Source of the DNA: JANOSH01 sp031415695
Lineage (GTDB): Bacteria > Actinomycetota > Acidimicrobiia > Acidimicrobiales > Ilumatobacteraceae
DNA length: 64,000 bases
Assembly: GCA_031415695.1 (NCBI GenBank)
Contig: JANOSH010000056.1
Location: forward strand, 1 to 64,000
Reading direction: 5' to 3'
Under the pieces are notes generated by a model. That model did no database searches and was not told the DNA's origin. It saw only the letters and a list, made by a program, of their open reading frames with translations. Numbering within the stretch: position 1 is the first letter of the stretch; every line of letters begins with the position of its first letter. Shown here in pieces: positions 33,708 to 42,419 of this stretch. The translations under genes and the position numbers were made by a program.

Positions 33708-35054
33708 CTAGAACGAAGCGGGCTTGAGTTGGACAGTTGCCTCAGCGATCGCGTCGGCTGTCGACGACATGTGGTGGACTGCTTCACGCAGGAGCTTCGC
33801 CGCCTTCGGGTCCTTGGCTTTCTGAGCGTCAATGACCGACTTAAGTGTGGTGGCATGCATGACGATCGCGTCCTCGACGGCCTTCGCTGGCAACTTGACG
33901 TTCACGGAGTTGAGCGTTGTGCCGAATGTCTTCGCGTACGAGACGAGGTCTGCGACAGCTTTGTCCGCACCGGCTTTGTCGTCCTTGGCAACAGCTTGGG
34001 TGTACGCCACGAAGGCCGGGATGTGGGCCTCGCTGCGCCACAGGCCGTCGAAGGCCTTGCCAACGTCGGCGCCGTAGACAGAGGTGATAGCGGCTGAGAT
34101 GTCGGCAGTGTTGCTTTTTGCTGGTCCGTTCAGCGATGCCGCGACAGCTTCGAACTGGGCCTGACGTCCACCGAGCGCCGCCCCGGTCGCGCTTGACGCG
34201 AGTAGCACGTGTTCACGCAGGAGCGCACTGAGGCCCGTTCGAAGGGTTGCCGCTTTCGACGAGGCGTCACCATCGAACTTGGCGGGGAACATCTTTGCGG
34301 TCGCAACGGCCAGGACTTCGGCGGTCATTCCCATGTGGTGGTAGGCCGTGCGTAGGTTGGTGTACACCGCAGCTTGGTCGCCGGCCTTTTGGGCGTCGAT
34401 CACGGCCTTCAGCGAGGTGATGTGCATCTTCACACTTTCTTCTACGGCGGCCGCTGGGAGATTCTTGTTCACCGAGTTCATCGTGGTGCCGAACGTTTTG
34501 GCATAGGCAAGCATGTCGGCGACCGCCTTGTCGGCACCGGCCTGGTCACCTTTGGCGACGGCTTGCGTGTAGGCGACGACAGCGGGAATGTGTGCTTCGC
34601 TTCGCCACAGTCCATCGAACGCCTTTCCGATATCGGCACCGTAGGCAGAAGTAACGGCGGCCACCAGCTCGGCGGTGTTGCTGTTGGTAGGGCCGTTGAG
34701 AGCAGCTGCGAACGACTCGAAGCCTGCCTGGTCACCACGCAGCGCGGAACCGGTCGCCAACGCGGCCAGATACACGTGTTCAGTGAGAAGGTCCGACAGC
34801 CCCGCCCGGAGCGTGGCTGCGCCGGTCAGGCTGCTGACGGCTTTGGGGGCTGCGGTTGAGGTCGATGTCGGCGCGGCTGTCGTCGGGGTGACCGTCGTGC
34901 CGGGGGCCGTCGTGGCGGTGGTGGCGGACGGCTGTGTAACCGCTGAACCGGCGGTTGTGCTGGTGCTGCGGTCGTTGTCGCTTCCGCATCCGACCGCAAC
35001 CGTGGCAATGGCAACGGTTAGAGCAAAGAGCTTACGAGTGGTTGGTGATCGCAT
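33708..35054 (-). CDS. Secreted lipoprotein with two copies of a His-bearing helical domain
   Basis: 448 aa with a lipobox (ATVAVGC) and a Thr/Pro-rich linker to about residue 75. Then two ~170-residue repeats, about 50-60 % alike by eye. Each keeps L(T/R)EHVxLA, LWRSEAHIPA, KAVxDxxVMH-type helix, VIDAQK and a YHHM/VHHM end. The fixed Glu and His residues in four predicted helices suggest a metal- or heme-binding four-helix bundle, but the family is not one I can name. ATG at 35054 is preceded by AGGAGA, which settles the start over longer frames. Upstream on the same strand is a cupredoxin. Confidence 0.7.
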   Translation of the reverse strand: MRSPTTRKLFALTVAIATVAVGCGSDNDRSTSTTAGSAVTQPSATTATTAPGTTVTPTTAAPTSTSTAAPKAVSSLTGAATLRAGLSDLLTEHVYLAALATGSALRGDQAGFESFAAALNGPTNSNTAELVAAVTSAYGADIGKAFDGLWRSEAHIPAVVAYTQAVAKGDQAGADKAVADMLAYAKTFGTTMNSVNKNLPAAAVEESVKMHITSLKAVIDAQKAGDQAAVYTNLRTAYHHMGMTAEVLAVATAKMFPAKFDGDASSKAATLRTGLSALLREHVLLASSATGAALGGRQAQFEAVAASLNGPAKSNTADISAAITSVYGADVGKAFDGLWRSEAHIPAFVAYTQAVAKDDKAGADKAVADLVSYAKTFGTTLNSVNVKLPAKAVEDAIVMHATTLKSVIDAQKAKDPKAAKLLREAVHHMSSTADAIAEATVQLKPASF

Positions 35055-35072
35055 CGGATTCTCCTGGTAATT

Positions 35073-35097
35073 GGGGGTTTGGGGTTTGGGGTTTGGG
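35073..35097 (+). other. G-quadruplex-forming motif
   Basis: Four runs of G (5, 4, 4 and 3) are separated by exactly TTT, a canonical intramolecular G-quadruplex sequence, resembling a telomeric repeat. It lies 19 bp upstream of the lipoprotein start, on the template strand of that gene. Confidence 0.7.
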
Positions 35098-35113
35098 TGT
35101 TTTGGTGGGTTGG

Positions 35114-35554
35114 CTAGGAAACTTCCACCGAGCCGCGCATGGTGGCTGGGTGAATCGCACAGAAATACGGGTATGTGCCGGCTTTGTCGAAGGTGTGTTC
35201 GAAGGTGGCATCTGTAGCCACATTTCCGGAGTCGAATAGGGCATCGGGCTTGGCGGTGACACCAGCGGCACCTTGCTCGACAGCGCCCGACGTGACGGTA
35301 TGGAACCCGGGGTCGCGTTGGATCCATCTCACGGGTTCACCGACCTTCGCGCTGAATCGTTCCGGCTTGAACGACACGAGACGCATCTCGACTGCGACCG
35401 TCGGCGACGTTGGCGGTGCTGCTGCAGTCGTCGTGGTCGCAACGGTGGTGAGTGTTGCAGTGTCAGTCGGGGTATTGCTCCCACACGACGACAGGACGGC
35501 GATGACGATAACGACTGCCGAGATGGCCGTGAGTCGAGCGGATGAGGTCCTCAT
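35114..35554 (-). CDS. Cupredoxin-domain lipoprotein (plastocyanin/azurin-like)
   Basis: 146 aa with a lipobox VLSSC (Cys24), a Thr-rich linker and a blue-copper domain. The type 1 copper ligands are His85 (DPGFHTVTSG), Cys132, His135 and Met139 (YFCAIHPATM). It should be an extracytoplasmic electron carrier. The 59-bp gap to the duplicated His-lipoprotein and the shared strand suggest one operon and perhaps a common copper-linked function. Confidence 0.85.
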   Translation of the reverse strand: MRTSSARLTAISAVVIVIAVLSSCGSNTPTDTATLTTVATTTTAAAPPTSPTVAVEMRLVSFKPERFSAKVGEPVRWIQRDPGFHTVTSGAVEQGAAGVTAKPDALFDSGNVATDATFEHTFDKAGTYPYFCAIHPATMRGSVEVS

Positions 35555-35671
35555 GTCGACACGTTCGGACTCAAGTGGAATATGGATTGGATCAGGATTC
35601 GATCTCGCCGTCCTGATGGTGGAGAACGGCGGCGGGTGGTGGGTACAGCCCGGTTCGTTAGCCGAGAGTAG

Positions 35672-36187
35672 CTAGGGCCAGTCGATCAAGGTGGTCAGGG
35701 TGGCTGCCTCGACGGCGAGTAACGAACTTGCGCCGATCTCGTCGTACTCGTGGCCGCTCCGAGCAAAGAGCCTAACTCGCCGTTGGAGCGGTTCAGCGAT
35801 GAGCAGTTCGTCAACACCGTGGCGGGCGTAGAACGCAAACTTCGCGAACGTCTCGTCGTCTGGTGACACGACCTCAACAACCAGCGCTGCCGTCGGGACA
35901 AACGTGTCGGGCGGCAGTGATCGGACGTATCCGTAGTCGGGCACGCGGTAGTCGGATGCGGACCCGAGGTTGAACGGCCCGAGCGCTCGTAACCCCGCCC
36001 GCTTTGCGGGTTCGCGCAGGGCACCCACGAGTTCGTCGAGGGTGGCACCATGGCGAGGATGAGGGACTGGAGACATGTGATATTCGCCTTCCCACACCTC
36101 GTCGTACAGGTCTTGGCCAAGTTCGGATCTCCGAGCCAAAAGCGCTGTTAACTCATGCGGTGGAGGCCCGAGTACAACGGTGCGCAT
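35672..36187 (-). CDS. Uma2-family endonuclease-like protein (DUF820)
   Basis: 171 aa of the PD-(D/E)xK-like Uma2 family, often found in many copies near transposons in bacteria. The EVWEGEYHMSPVPHPRHGA, YRVPDYGYV and ALVVEVVSPDDE blocks are the family's core (the last two carry the Asp and Glu-x-Val residues of the nuclease site). ATG at 36187 is preferred; an in-frame start at 36223 would add 12 residues. Stand-alone gene, role unknown. Confidence 0.8.
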   Translation of the reverse strand: MRTVVLGPPPHELTALLARRSELGQDLYDEVWEGEYHMSPVPHPRHGATLDELVGALREPAKRAGLRALGPFNLGSASDYRVPDYGYVRSLPPDTFVPTAALVVEVVSPDDETFAKFAFYARHGVDELLIAEPLQRRVRLFARSGHEYDEIGASSLLAVEAATLTTLIDWP

Positions 36188-36241
36188 CAGCTGATTGTAC
36201 CCCGTTGCTCCTTGGGACCGCACCGGTGGGTACCGACCGTT

Positions 36242-36273
36242 CTCCGGACCGCAAGGGGGCGTGCGGTCCGGAG
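36242..36273 (-). terminator. Hairpin terminator
   Basis: Perfect 11-bp inverted repeat CTCCGGACCGC / GCGGTCCGGAG with a 10-base loop, 24 bp after the stop (at 36297) of the small minus-strand gene. No T run. Confidence 0.6.
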
Positions 36274-36296
36274 CTGACGGCGGAGCGGCAAACTGG

Positions 36297-36503
36297 TTAA
36301 GCGGCGAGTGCGAGCGGTGAAAACACCCGGACGTTCACGAGCTCGTCGAGCTGAATGACCAACGGCATCGAGCCGTCGTTCAGGTCGACAATCACGGCGA
36401 ATTCGCTAGCAAGCAAGACGACCGCAGTCGTATCGAGACCATTGAGCTCAAGCTCGATGACATCACCGGTCTGGATGGCTTCGCTTGCTGTGATCTTTGT
36501 CAT
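36297..36503 (-). CDS. Small acidic hypothetical protein
   Basis: 68 aa from ATG 36503, which follows AAAGAGAG. Beta-rich and Ile/Val-rich (GDVIELELNGLDTTAVVLLA, VIVDLNDG), resembling a small SH3-like or RNA-binding barrel. The gene has its own hairpin downstream and is not overlapped by neighbours. Not recognised. Confidence 0.6.
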   Translation of the reverse strand: MTKITASEAIQTGDVIELELNGLDTTAVVLLASEFAVIVDLNDGSMPLVIQLDELVNVRVFSPLALAA

Positions 36504-36647
36504 GTCTCTCTTTCGGTTGTTGGGGGCTGACTCTGGATGAGTCTGTTGGCCCTCTGTTTGTGACACCTTCATGTCACGACTCACAACAACCGATGAGACG
36601 TCGTTGTAATTCCCGTGAAATCGGGCACGTAGCACGTAGCAAAGTAG

Positions 36648-37505
36648 TTAGGGCTTGGGGGCGAGCCCGGCGGCACGGGCTGGAAGTGATCTTGATCCGA
36701 GCAGCTCGGCAACCTCGGCGAACTGATCTGTCGGCCCCGTCCAGCGCCAATCATCGACAACACCGACCGGCACGTCTCGTTCGACTGTGGCGATACGCCG
36801 GAACAGCAGTGCTTCGGCCATGTGAGCTTGGAGCGTGGCCGACAGCTTGGCGGCGCCTCGCAGACCGGGGACATCCCATTGGCCTGCCGCCGGAGGGATC
36901 GCTTCGAGATGGCCGTAGCGAGCGAGTACAGCGGCGGCGCTTTTGGCCCCCCAGCCGGCTATTCCGGGGAACCCGTCGGCGGTGTCGCCCACAAGTCCGA
37001 GATAGTCGGGGATGGAGGCCGGCGGCACACCAAATTTGGCCTCGACACCGGCCGCGTCGTAGATCTCGTTTTTGCGACGATCGAACTGCACAACCTTGCC
37101 GCCGACGCATTGTCCGAGATCTTTATCGGGTGTGCAAATGAGCACTCGGGTGACTCGTGGATCTTGCGCAGCTACCTCAGCCCCAGCGGCCAACGCATCG
37201 TCGGCTTCCCACTCCACCATTGGCCAAACCGTTACCCCCATGGCTTCCAACGATGACTCCAAAACCGGGATTTGCAGTGTGATCTCGGGTGCCATACCAG
37301 CTGATGTCTTGTATCCAGCCCACAACTCGTTGCGAAAACTTTCGATGACGTGGTCGGACGCCACGGCAATGTGGGTAGCACCATCGGCGATGAGTGCCAG
37401 GACGCTGTTGAGCACCCCAATGGTTGCTCCGTACGGGCCAGGCTCGGGCCGACCGTAATGCTGCCGGAAGAGCTCGTACGTGCCATCGATGAGATGAACC
37501 TGCAT
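36648..37505 (-). CDS. 5'-3' exonuclease, flap-endonuclease type
   Basis: 285-aa nuclease like the N-terminal domain of DNA polymerase I, but free-standing. Metal residues: Asp7 in LIDGTYELFR, then EWEADDALAA, CTPDKDLGQ and the helix-hairpin-helix LVGDTADGFPGIAGWGAKSA. It removes RNA primers and flaps in replication and repair. ATG at 37505 follows AAAGGAGAGC; the long upstream extension lacks similarity. Confidence 0.9.
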   Translation of the reverse strand: MQVHLIDGTYELFRQHYGRPEPGPYGATIGVLNSVLALIADGATHIAVASDHVIESFRNELWAGYKTSAGMAPEITLQIPVLESSLEAMGVTVWPMVEWEADDALAAGAEVAAQDPRVTRVLICTPDKDLGQCVGGKVVQFDRRKNEIYDAAGVEAKFGVPPASIPDYLGLVGDTADGFPGIAGWGAKSAAAVLARYGHLEAIPPAAGQWDVPGLRGAAKLSATLQAHMAEALLFRRIATVERDVPVGVVDDWRWTGPTDQFAEVAELLGSRSLPARAAGLAPKP

Positions 37506-37527
37506 GTTGTGCTCTCCTTTGGGTAGT

Positions 37528-39903
37528 TCAGCTCGAGCTGAACACAGTGTCGGGGCGACCAAAGAAATACCCCTGGACCGACGGGCACCCGAGGCTGACG
37601 AGCACCTCGGCTTGTTCGCGTGATTCGACGCCCTCGGCAACGACTCTGATGTGGAGATCCTTGCCGAGTTGCACAATGGAACGACAAACGAGCAAAGCAC
37701 GCGGGTCCGTAGTGATATCGCGAACGAAGCTCTGGTCGAGTTTGAGCACATTGAATGGGAGTTGGCGCAGCCGAGCGAGGCTGGAATGGCCTATACCGAA
37801 ATCGTCGATAGCCAGACTTACCCCGCCCTGGCGCAGCAGTTGGAGCTGTTCAATCTGCGCCGGTCCGAGCGGACCCATCACGGTTTCAGTCAGTTCAAGG
37901 CACAGCGACGTGTTCGCTAGTCGGTGGCGGGCGAGCATTGAAAAGACCTCCTCGGCAAGATGAGGAACTGCAAGCGTCGAGACGGACAAGTTCACTGACA
38001 CGAACCGGCCCGGGTGGCGGGCAATGGTTTCGCACGCCCGATTGAGTATCCAACGATCGAGTGTGGGGGCCATTCCCAACTCCTCGGCTAGGGGGACGAA
38101 GTCGCTTGGCATGGCGACGCCGTCGTCACGTGGCCAACGAGCCAACGCCTCGTATCCGACGGTTTGTTTGGTCGAGAGATCGACAATCGGTTGGTAGACC
38201 AGGGTGAAACCGCCGGAACGTATTGCTCGCTGCAACTCGGTTCGTTCGGTCAGGCGCGTTGAGGCCGTTGCGCGCAAATTGTCGTCGACTACCACGTGCC
38301 GGCTGCGGCCCGATGCCTTAGCTCGGTACATGGCGGTGTCGGCATCGCGGATAACCGATTCGGCCGTCGAGTCCCTGTCGGCAAGAGCAATGCCGACGCT
38401 AGCTGTGACGAACACCTCTTGCTTGTCGACCCGGAACGGCTCTCGCAGGGCCAGCCGAACACGTTCGGCAACGATCTCGGCTTGGCTGGGGCTGGTGAGA
38501 CTGCTGCACAGAACGACGAACTCGTCGCCACCAAAACGGGCGAGCATCTCGGTGGATCGCAACACCTCTTTGAGGCGGATTGTGACACTTTTGAGCAAGT
38601 CGTCGCCGGCCGAATGACCAAGCTGGTCATTGACGTCTTTGAATCCGTCAAGATCGCAAAACAACACGGCTACGGTGAACTCGGCCTGCCGCATATCGAG
38701 TGCTTGTGTGAGGTGATGATGGAACATGGCCCGGTTCGGCAGGGATGTGAGCTCATCGGTCCATGCCCGTCGTCCAAGCTCGAGTTCAACTGCTTCACGA
38801 CGCGCCACATCGCGTGCCAAAGCAACAGCCATTCGATCGAATGCTCGCCCCGCCCGGCCGAGTTCGTCGTCGGTCTGGTCGTTGACCTGGGTGTCGTACA
38901 AACCTGCCGAAAGCGCGCTCACGGATCTAGTGAGCGCACGGATTCGTCCGGTAAGCGACCGGATCAGGGCAATGTACCCGGCAAGAAACGCTGCGAGCGT
39001 GACGAGCGAAACCGCTGTTACCGCCGCCAGCAGGTTGCGTACCGGCTGATATACCTCGCGTTCGTCCTTCTTGACGACCAGCCCCCACGGTGCCGATTGG
39101 AGTTTTCTGACATCGGCGACGATGCGAATACCCCGATAATCGGTCGCCCCATTGATGAGAGCTGGTTGGCCCAGTACCGCCCGTACCGCTGGGCGGGCGT
39201 CATCGGTGAGTGGAAATGTTTGCGCATACTTTGATCCGGGCTTGAACCGAAGGTCGGTGATGCACTGGACGGAGTTGTTGCTGAGCTGGACAAGGTGAAC
39301 GTCGAGGGTTGTGTCGCCACGAGCGGTGTCGGCAACTATTACTTCAAGTGGTTCCATAGAGAACTCGGCGAGAAGAAAGGCTCGAACTCCGAGTATCGAG
39401 TCTCCAACTGGTGCAACCTGGAGGTAGCGACCGTCACCAGGACTCGCTAAGAACGCGCCGCCGACTTGGGGCCGGCGGTCGGTACTAAACGACAGGTCAA
39501 TGTTGGTGAGCGACCGCTGCGCAGAACCGGGGCCACTCTCGCCGAAGAGCCGACCAGTGGCGTCGACGATGGTCAGTACTTTTGGCCCACCGATCATTGT
39601 GGCCTCCCCGCGCAGGAGGCTGTCCAGAGAAAGAGAATCTCCCGTGGTGATGGCCGCTCGTATCCGGCTATCGGCCGTGATGCGGGCTAGCAGGTCGCCG
39701 TCCATGGACACCTGACGGTCGATTCGTGCCGCCTCGACGTCGGCGAGCGCTCGGAGCTCCGATTCGTTCGCTTGTCGCAACTTTGCCCGCACGACAGCGG
39801 CGCTCGACAGACTTGCGCCGACGATGAGCGCAATACCAAGTAGACAATATGTGCTGAGTCGCTGCTGCACAGAGCGATAGCGGGTGCGGGACGGGTCAGG
39901 CAA
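37528..39903 (-). CDS. Membrane GGDEF-EAL protein with HAMP (cyclic-di-GMP turnover)
   Basis: 791 aa. Helix 1 at about 18-38, an extracytoplasmic CACHE-like sensor to about 290, helix 2 at 292-314, HAMP 315-368, GGDEF domain 375-540 with intact GGDEF at 458-462, and EAL domain 550-785 with EAL at 585-587. The RxxD inhibitory site is RSTE. It keeps DFGIGHSSLARL, so both synthesis and hydrolysis of cyclic-di-GMP are possible. It is 22 bp downstream of, and on the same strand as, nothing obvious in its path; the exonuclease follows. Confidence 0.9.
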   Translation of the reverse strand: MPDPSRTRYRSVQQRLSTYCLLGIALIVGASLSSAAVVRAKLRQANESELRALADVEAARIDRQVSMDGDLLARITADSRIRAAITTGDSLSLDSLLRGEATMIGGPKVLTIVDATGRLFGESGPGSAQRSLTNIDLSFSTDRRPQVGGAFLASPGDGRYLQVAPVGDSILGVRAFLLAEFSMEPLEVIVADTARGDTTLDVHLVQLSNNSVQCITDLRFKPGSKYAQTFPLTDDARPAVRAVLGQPALINGATDYRGIRIVADVRKLQSAPWGLVVKKDEREVYQPVRNLLAAVTAVSLVTLAAFLAGYIALIRSLTGRIRALTRSVSALSAGLYDTQVNDQTDDELGRAGRAFDRMAVALARDVARREAVELELGRRAWTDELTSLPNRAMFHHHLTQALDMRQAEFTVAVLFCDLDGFKDVNDQLGHSAGDDLLKSVTIRLKEVLRSTEMLARFGGDEFVVLCSSLTSPSQAEIVAERVRLALREPFRVDKQEVFVTASVGIALADRDSTAESVIRDADTAMYRAKASGRSRHVVVDDNLRATASTRLTERTELQRAIRSGGFTLVYQPIVDLSTKQTVGYEALARWPRDDGVAMPSDFVPLAEELGMAPTLDRWILNRACETIARHPGRFVSVNLSVSTLAVPHLAEEVFSMLARHRLANTSLCLELTETVMGPLGPAQIEQLQLLRQGGVSLAIDDFGIGHSSLARLRQLPFNVLKLDQSFVRDITTDPRALLVCRSIVQLGKDLHIRVVAEGVESREQAEVLVSLGCPSVQGYFFGRPDTVFSSS

Positions 39904-39911
39904 TGGGATCC

Positions 39912-40340
39912 TCAGGTAGATGCATGTGGCGCGGAACCGTTGTCTTGCACCAGTTCAATGAGGGTGCCGTAGCTGCCCTTCGGATGAATAAATGCAACGG
40001 TGGTACCGCGCGAGCCCGGCCGTGGTTGATGGTCGATGGGGGTTGCACCTGCAGCAATCATACTGGCGAGCGCTTCGCCGCAATCGGCAACGCGGTATCC
40101 AATGTGATGCAGCCCTTCACCCCGTTTGTCGATCGCTTTTGCTACAGGTGAATCGGGCCGCGTGGGGGTAAGCAGTTGAATGTAACTCTCGGCAACGTTG
40201 AGGAGTGCCTCTTCGACGCCGTCGGACTCGACAATCTCACGGTGCTCAACCGTGGCACCAAACGCACGGTAGTAGTAATCGATGGCGGCTTCGAGGTCTC
40301 GAACGGCGATGGCAACGTGGTCGATTTCGGTCAGCAACAT
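39912..40340 (-). CDS. mce: Methylmalonyl-CoA epimerase
   Basis: 142-aa VOC enzyme that interconverts (S)- and (R)-methylmalonyl-CoA. Metal ligands are in EIDHVAIAV, the GLHHIGYRV strand, and Glu in GTLIELVQ. Length and motif fit MCE. The C-terminus lies 9 bp from the GGDEF-EAL start on the same strand. Pairs with the PccB and Ccr genes in this window. Confidence 0.9.
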   Translation of the reverse strand: MLLTEIDHVAIAVRDLEAAIDYYYRAFGATVEHREIVESDGVEEALLNVAESYIQLLTPTRPDSPVAKAIDKRGEGLHHIGYRVADCGEALASMIAAGATPIDHQPRPGSRGTTVAFIHPKGSYGTLIELVQDNGSAPHAST

Positions 40341-40516
40341 GGTTCCATCGTGACGTTTTGTGACGCCCGTGACAAGTCGTCACGAATCTTGAGACCGCCC
40401 AATATTCCTGCACTCACGAACCTGTGTGGATTCCCTCAGGTTCCTTCACCCGGAGTGGTTTGCTTCCGAACGAATCTCCCGTAAAACCACACCACTATGT
40501 AGGAGATTCACGTTTC

Positions 40517-40918
40517 ATGGCTCGCAGGAACCGCACCATCACAGCAATCATCACCGGACTCGCGCTAAGCGGCGTCGTTGCCGCCAGCGCGGCTTCCCTT
40601 AACGGCATCGAGACGGTCAATCTCGCCGCTGACGATACCGTCGTTCTCAGCTGCGACAGCGACGGCGTTGTCGTCAACTACAAGAACTCGTACGACTCGG
40701 CGCTACCCGGTTTTCGCACGCCGGTCGCCATCGTTGGAAAGATCGACAAGGCCTGTTTCGGACAGAACATGTCCATCGTGCTACGCGCCGCTGACGGCAC
40801 GGCCCTCGCCGAGCAGACCCGCAACATCGATTCCGATGAGATGGTGTTCGAGTGGAAGCTCGACGTTTCCCCGTCGACCGAACGTGTCGAAGGCGTTTCC
40901 CTTCTCGTCACGATCTGA
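40517..40918 (+). CDS. Secreted hypothetical protein, first gene of SipW operon
   Basis: 133 aa with a signal sequence (basic MARRNRT, then AIITGLALSGVVAASAASL), followed by a small beta-rich domain with two Cys (Cys45-region LSCDSDG and KACFGQN) that could form a disulfide. AGGAGA lies 10 bases before the ATG. The next gene begins 6 bp after the stop, and a signal peptidase follows. The usual TasA-type fold cannot be verified by eye, but gene order and size resemble a SipW substrate. Function unknown. Confidence 0.7.
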   Translation: MARRNRTITAIITGLALSGVVAASAASLNGIETVNLAADDTVVLSCDSDGVVVNYKNSYDSALPGFRTPVAIVGKIDKACFGQNMSIVLRAADGTALAEQTRNIDSDEMVFEWKLDVSPSTERVEGVSLLVTI

Positions 40919-40923
40919 TCGAG

Positions 40924-41637
40924 ATGAAACTCCGTAGCCGTTCGCGTCGGATCATGGTTGCTGCCCTTGCGGTAGCTGCGATCAGCGGTCCCATGCGGGC
41001 GGCGGCTGCCAATTTTGGACCGGGTTCGATATCGGCCGATCTCACGACCTTCTCGATTCCCCGTCCGCCGGGGTTTCGTGCCTTCGCCACCTTTACCGGT
41101 CCACTCAACGAACGTATCAACACCGGAACGCCGCTCGCCGGCGGTGGCACATGGATGGCGGTACGCGGGAACTGGCTAATCACCGCCAATAGCGCCCGTA
41201 ACGCTTGTCAATCCAACGAGGCTCGCCTCACGGTCGATACCGGCCGTGTGGATGTGGACGTTACCGACGTGTTGACGCTGAACCCTGAGGTTGCCGGTAA
41301 GGCCGCTGGGGTTCTGGTTCGAGGCCTACCCGACGGTTCGGCGCTGGCGGTCATGTACCGCGACACCGGCGGCGGATCGCTGAACCTCGAACGCCTTGGC
41401 GTCGGCGGAACGATGGCCAGTATTGATTCGCTCGGTCCGATCGCGTCGGCAACGATCCGCGTTATAGCTGCTGGTGATTCCATTCGCGTCTGGCTGAATG
41501 GGACGGAGGTGATCTCGTACACGTTGTCCGGAGCCGACCGGACAACCTTCACTTCGCCATCGACAACAACAGTTGGCCTCATTTCCGACCACGACCGGTC
41601 GACAAGACATGATGACTTCCGAGTGGAGGCATTGTGA
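40924..41637 (+). CDS. Secreted LamG-like/beta-sandwich hypothetical protein
   Basis: 237 aa with a signal (SRRIMVAALAVAAISGPMRAA, cut near AAA) and a beta-rich body (WMAVRGNWLITANS, AGVLVRGLPDGSALAVMYRD, DSIRVWLNGTEV) like a concanavalin/LamG sandwich, which usually binds carbohydrate or protein. The GTG of the signal peptidase overlaps its stop by four bases, so it is likely cleaved by that peptidase. Confidence 0.7.
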   Translation: MKLRSRSRRIMVAALAVAAISGPMRAAAANFGPGSISADLTTFSIPRPPGFRAFATFTGPLNERINTGTPLAGGGTWMAVRGNWLITANSARNACQSNEARLTVDTGRVDVDVTDVLTLNPEVAGKAAGVLVRGLPDGSALAVMYRDTGGGSLNLERLGVGGTMASIDSLGPIASATIRVIAAGDSIRVWLNGTEVISYTLSGADRTTFTSPSTTTVGLISDHDRSTRHDDFRVEAL

Positions 41638-42419
41638 ATCCTGATGTGACCCAAACCTCCCCCGACCCTGAAGCCAACCCCCGCCGCGGGCAGCGCGTTC
41701 TTCGGGGTGTGCTCTATGCGCTCACCGGCCTTTTCGTCCTAGCCATCGCCGTGGTTTTTTGGCCGCGGGCCCTGGGCGGACGGGTGCAGCTCATCTCCGT
41801 TAGCGGCACGTCCATGCTGCCAACGTACAAGTCCGGCGACTTGATTGTTGCGGTTCGCGACAAGGCGGTAGAAACCGGCGAGATCGCCATTTACTCCGTA
41901 CCGTCGCCACATTGTGCCGCAGGGAAACTTGTGATCCACCGGCTTGTCGATTCCACCGACAAGGGCTTGTTATTCAAGGGTGACAACCGACCGAGTCGCG
42001 ATCCGTTTTATGTTCCGGCGGGTAACGTTCAGTCTCGCCCCTGGTTACACATTGGTGGTCTTGGACGCGTGGTGTCCTTGTTTCTCAAACCGTGGGTATT
42101 GATGCTGGTCGTTGGTCTGCTCGTCACCTGGGTGCTCTGGCCCGACGATGATGACGACGATGATGATGCGCCCGCTGGCTTCGGGACGTTACGCGTGTCG
42201 ACGGAACAGGGTGATTTTGTCCTCCCCAATTCGGTCCCGCTTCTCCGCGTCGTCGATACCGAGTCCTTCGACGGGAGCGAGGCACAAGATGCCGATCTTG
42301 CCTTCATGCTCGTTGCGGTGTACCGAAAGGGAGGCAGTGCCGGTTTCCTCGAGCGTGTGAACTCGGGACAGGAGCGGTTGGATTCGGCCCTGATCGATAA
42401 GGCGATTCGCCTGCCATGA
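41634..42419 (+). CDS. Signal peptidase I, SipW/archaeal (ER) type
   Basis: 261-aa membrane serine protease. Ser60 in SGTSMLPTYKSGD is the nucleophile; the base is His102 in LVIHRLVD (bacterial-type enzymes have Lys), as in SipW and eukaryotic Sec11. FKGDNRPSRDP brings the last Asp. Helices lie at about 28-44 and 152-169, then eight Asp in a row (171-178) and a cytosolic tail of 80 residues. The final 231 bp are antisense to the 3' end of the convergent Ccr gene, so the tail may be a read-through extension. Confidence 0.85.
   Translation: MNPDVTQTSPDPEANPRRGQRVLRGVLYALTGLFVLAIAVVFWPRALGGRVQLISVSGTSMLPTYKSGDLIVAVRDKAVETGEIAIYSVPSPHCAAGKLVIHRLVDSTDKGLLFKGDNRPSRDPFYVPAGNVQSRPWLHIGGLGRVVSLFLKPWVLMLVVGLLVTWVLWPDDDDDDDDAPAGFGTLRVSTEQGDFVLPNSVPLLRVVDTESFDGSEAQDADLAFMLVAVYRKGGSAGFLERVNSGQERLDSALIDKAIRLP

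Noticed and set aside
34374..34859. 161-codon plus-strand frame opposite the duplicated lipoprotein
   Set aside because: Shadow of the repeat-bearing coding strand; the repeat conservation is at protein level on the minus strand.
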